Origin: Bacteroidota bacterium
Lineage (GTDB): Bacteria; Bacteroidota; Bacteroidia; Chitinophagales; Chitinophagaceae
Length of the DNA: 44,773 nucleotides
Assembly (NCBI GenBank): GCA_023429825.1
Contig: JAEZDC010000057.1
Location: forward strand, 1-44,773
Direction: 5' to 3'
The position numbers were made by a program, and so were the translations under genes. The notes under the pieces are model-generated. The model made no database searches, was not told where the DNA came from, and saw only the letters and a list, made by a program, of their open reading frames with translations. Shown here piece after piece: positions 42,881 through 44,773 of the stretch (positions within the stretch are counted from its first letter, which is position 1; each line of letters opens with the position of its first letter).

Positions 42881-44146
42881 ATGGAAAGAAATTTTATAAC
42901 TGCAGATTGGGTCAAGGGGAGCAATGTGTATGAAGTGAATATAAGACAGTACACAGCTGATGGAACATTTGCAGCTTTTCATGAGCACTTGCCTCGTCTT
43001 AGAGAAATGGGTGTTCAGATACTTTGGTTGATGCCGATAACACCAATAAGTAAGGAGAAGCGCAAAGGAAGTTTGGGAAGTTATTATGCATGTTCATCTT
43101 ACACCAGGATCAATCCTGATTTCGGAACACTTGAAGATTTTAGATTGTTGGTGAATGATGCGCATAGTAAAGGGATGAAGGTGATCATTGACTGGGTAGC
43201 GAATCACACCGGTTCAGATCATGAGTGGACAAAAACAAATCCTGATTTTTATTACAAAAATGAACACGGTGAGTTCTATGATAAGAATGGTTGGGATGAT
43301 GTGATCGATCTGAATTATGATAATCAACAGCTGCGAATTGAAATGATCGCAGCAATGAAGCATTGGATCAATGAATGTGATATTGATGGCTTCAGATGTG
43401 ATATGGCACATCTTGTTCCTTTAGGTTTTTGGGAAGAAGCCAGATCAGCATGCGATCAATTAAAATCCTTGTTCTGGCTGGCTGAAACAGATGACCTTAA
43501 TTATTATAAAGTATTCGATGCAACTTATGCATGGCATTGGATGCATGTAAGTGAAAAGTTCTTTAAAGGAGAAAGCAGCCTGCATGATTTTAAATCAGCG
43601 TTAGCGGTAAGTGAGCAATTACCTTGCGACTGTTGTAAGTTAATGTTCACTTCTAACCATGATGAGAACAGCTGGAATGGAACTGAGTTTGAAAAATATG
43701 GCGATGCAGCAAAGGCCCTGGCCGTACTATGCTGCACCTGGCGATCTTTACCTCTTATTTATAGCGGGCAGGAATTGCCTAATCGTAAACGATTGCAGTT
43801 TTTTGATAAAGATGAGATTGAATGGAAAGAGGAGTACGAGCTACATTCCTTTTACAATACATTACTTTCCTTAAGGAAGACCTCTAAAGCAATTGGTGAA
43901 GGATCAATTGAAGTTTTACAGACTGCTGCAGCTGATAAAGTGATTGTTTTTGTAAGGCGCTTTGAAGAAGATGTTGTATTGGTCTTACTGAATTTATCAG
44001 GTGCGAATAGAGTGCACATTCAGCTATACCAATCATATTTGACCGGCCGGTTCATGAATGTATTTTCTCAATTATCGTTTGACTTTAACGGCTCACCTGG
44101 TTTTGAGTTAAATGCCTGGGAGTATCACGTTTACAGGAGAATATAG
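42881..44146 (+). CDS. GH13 alpha-amylase family enzyme, cytoplasmic
   Basis: The 421-residue protein has the GH13 barrel with region I IIDWVANHTG, region II DGFRCDMAHL (nucleophile D174), region III FWLAETDD (acid/base E202), and region IV FTSNHDEN (transition-state D261). NIRQYTADGTF near the start and a short all-beta C-terminal domain are as in cyclomaltodextrinase and neopullulanase relatives. There is no signal peptide, so it likely acts inside the cell on glycogen or imported maltodextrins. The short length and two adjacent Cys (CDCCK, CCTW) are unusual but not disabling. Confidence 0.92.
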   Translation: MERNFITADWVKGSNVYEVNIRQYTADGTFAAFHEHLPRLREMGVQILWLMPITPISKEKRKGSLGSYYACSSYTRINPDFGTLEDFRLLVNDAHSKGMKVIIDWVANHTGSDHEWTKTNPDFYYKNEHGEFYDKNGWDDVIDLNYDNQQLRIEMIAAMKHWINECDIDGFRCDMAHLVPLGFWEEARSACDQLKSLFWLAETDDLNYYKVFDATYAWHWMHVSEKFFKGESSLHDFKSALAVSEQLPCDCCKLMFTSNHDENSWNGTEFEKYGDAAKALAVLCCTWRSLPLIYSGQELPNRKRLQFFDKDEIEWKEEYELHSFYNTLLSLRKTSKAIGEGSIEVLQTAAADKVIVFVRRFEEDVVLVLLNLSGANRVHIQLYQSYLTGRFMNVFSQLSFDFNGSPGFELNAWEYHVYRRI

Positions 44147-44149
44147 TTA

Positions 44150-44220
44150 CTCAAGTACAAGAGTGCGACGCAACAGAAGCTACATATATGTTCTACAGCT
44201 GGTAACATAAAGTTTATAAA
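44150..44220 (+). repeat. copy C of the dispersed intergenic repeat
   Basis: AGTACAAG-A-GTGCGACGCAAC, then AGAAGCTACATATATGTTCT, then ACAGCTGGTAACATAAAG and TTTATAAA. This is the most complete copy and the best template for searching the genome. Confidence 0.75.
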
Positions 44221-44258
44221 GCAGGCATAGATTTTTCGGGTGTTTACTAAAGCTGAAT

Positions 44259-44773
44259 ATGAAAAAAGATGTTAAGCAGCCTAATGTCACCGAGAATAGG
44301 TTAGCGATAGAAGAAAGTGAAAGTGATCTGAGAGATAAGCCAAGAGATAAAGCAAGGTTGCAACCTGATGAAGCAACGATTGATCTTCCGGATGTGAAAG
44401 ATATTCCGGGTCAGGAATTCGTACATGTGCCTCCGTTAGGAGAACTCGCCGATACAACTATTTCAAGTGATGACGAAGAAGGCGTTGGTGTTTTTGAAGA
44501 TGATGAAGAAGATGAAACACTTATTCAAATGGGAACAGAAGATGATATTCCCGCTGAAGACAAACGGTTACTGCAACAAACTGATGAACGAATGCCAACT
44601 GATGAAGAGGATCGTTTAAGAAGAGCTACACTGGATACAAGAGATAATGAAGGAGAGCTATTAAACGAAAGAAGCAATGAACGTACAGGCAGAGACCTGG
44701 ATACATCCGGCGTTGAAGAGGATGATAAAATTGAGTTCATCGGTGAAGAAGACGAGGAGAATAACACTTATAG
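44259..44773 (+). CDS. acidic low-complexity protein, cut by the window edge
   Basis: The frame starts at an ATG (MKKDVKQPNVTENRLAIEES) and is open for 171 codons to the end of the window, so the protein is partial at its C-terminus. The last two bases visible are AG, so the apparent TAG is out of frame. The sequence is rich in Asp and Glu with clusters such as VFEDDEEDETL and EEDDKIEFIGEEDEENN and has no hydrophobic core, so it is probably disordered. I recognise no family. It follows the copy C repeat by 38 bases. Confidence 0.65.
   Translation, partial: MKKDVKQPNVTENRLAIEESESDLRDKPRDKARLQPDEATIDLPDVKDIPGQEFVHVPPLGELADTTISSDDEEGVGVFEDDEEDETLIQMGTEDDIPAEDKRLLQQTDERMPTDEEDRLRRATLDTRDNEGELLNERSNERTGRDLDTSGVEEDDKIEFIGEEDEENNTY

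Noticed and set aside
44525..44767. 80-codon minus-strand frame rich in Ser
   Set aside because: The Ser-rich composition is simply the complement of the Glu/Asp codons of the acidic protein on the plus strand.

Overview
The window comes from a low-GC member of the Bacteroidota, most likely a Chitinophagaceae-type bacterium; the phylum is well supported, the family is an inference. Supporting signs are a secreted protein ending in a type IX secretion (gliding-motility type B) C-terminal domain, a PafA-type alkaline phosphatase, a serine palmitoyltransferase-like enzyme, and promoters of the Bacteroidota TTG-N17-19-TAnnTTTG type (clearest in front of rpmE2 and hemA). No tRNA, rRNA, CRISPR array, insertion sequence or phage gene was seen.

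Layout. 1-133 is a 21-bp tandem repeat. 302-1168 is a SAM methyltransferase with its terminator. 1449-5012 is a sugar-nucleotide/glycosyltransferase module: an unusual 822-residue fusion of a UDP-sulfoquinovose-synthase-like (SQD1) domain with a class V PLP domain, followed by a two-subunit PssD/PssE (Alg14/Alg13-like) glycosyltransferase. 5050-8396 holds housekeeping and small genes (DUF1206, yajQ, rpmE2, a GNAT, a PrsW-like protease). 8470-15247 holds valS, a 38-residue membrane protein too small for routine gene calling, a DEDDh exonuclease/UvrC-type GIY-YIG fusion, and tex.

15248-24333 is a remarkably complete haem locus: a seven-gene leftward series hemA-hemC-hemD-hemE-hemF-hemB-hemL, tightly overlapping from hemA to hemF, and a divergent rightward pair hemH-hemJ. 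Together they cover every step from glutamyl-tRNA to protohaem. The ferrochelatase carries a Cys-rich insertion that suggests an Fe-S cluster.

24455-38514 is an exopolysaccharide locus: a type IX-secreted surface protein, Wza-like export lipoprotein, Wzc-like co-polymerase/kinase, NusG-like antiterminator followed by a strong hairpin, Wzx flippase, NodB deacetylase, Wzy polymerase, one glycosyltransferase, a WcaJ-type initiating phosphotransferase, and a GH10-like lipoprotein with an inserted carbohydrate-binding module and altered glycone-subsite residues. The right end has pafA, two poorly known genes, a serine palmitoyltransferase/cysteate acyltransferase-like enzyme, a cytoplasmic GH13 enzyme and a very acidic protein cut by the window edge.

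The most interesting items are the SQD1-PLP fusion with its PssD/PssE partners (possibly a self-contained route to a sulfonated or otherwise modified polysaccharide), the divergent GH10 enzyme inside the polysaccharide locus, and a dispersed roughly 60-bp intergenic repeat family with at least three good and two decayed copies, mostly placed just in front of start codons.
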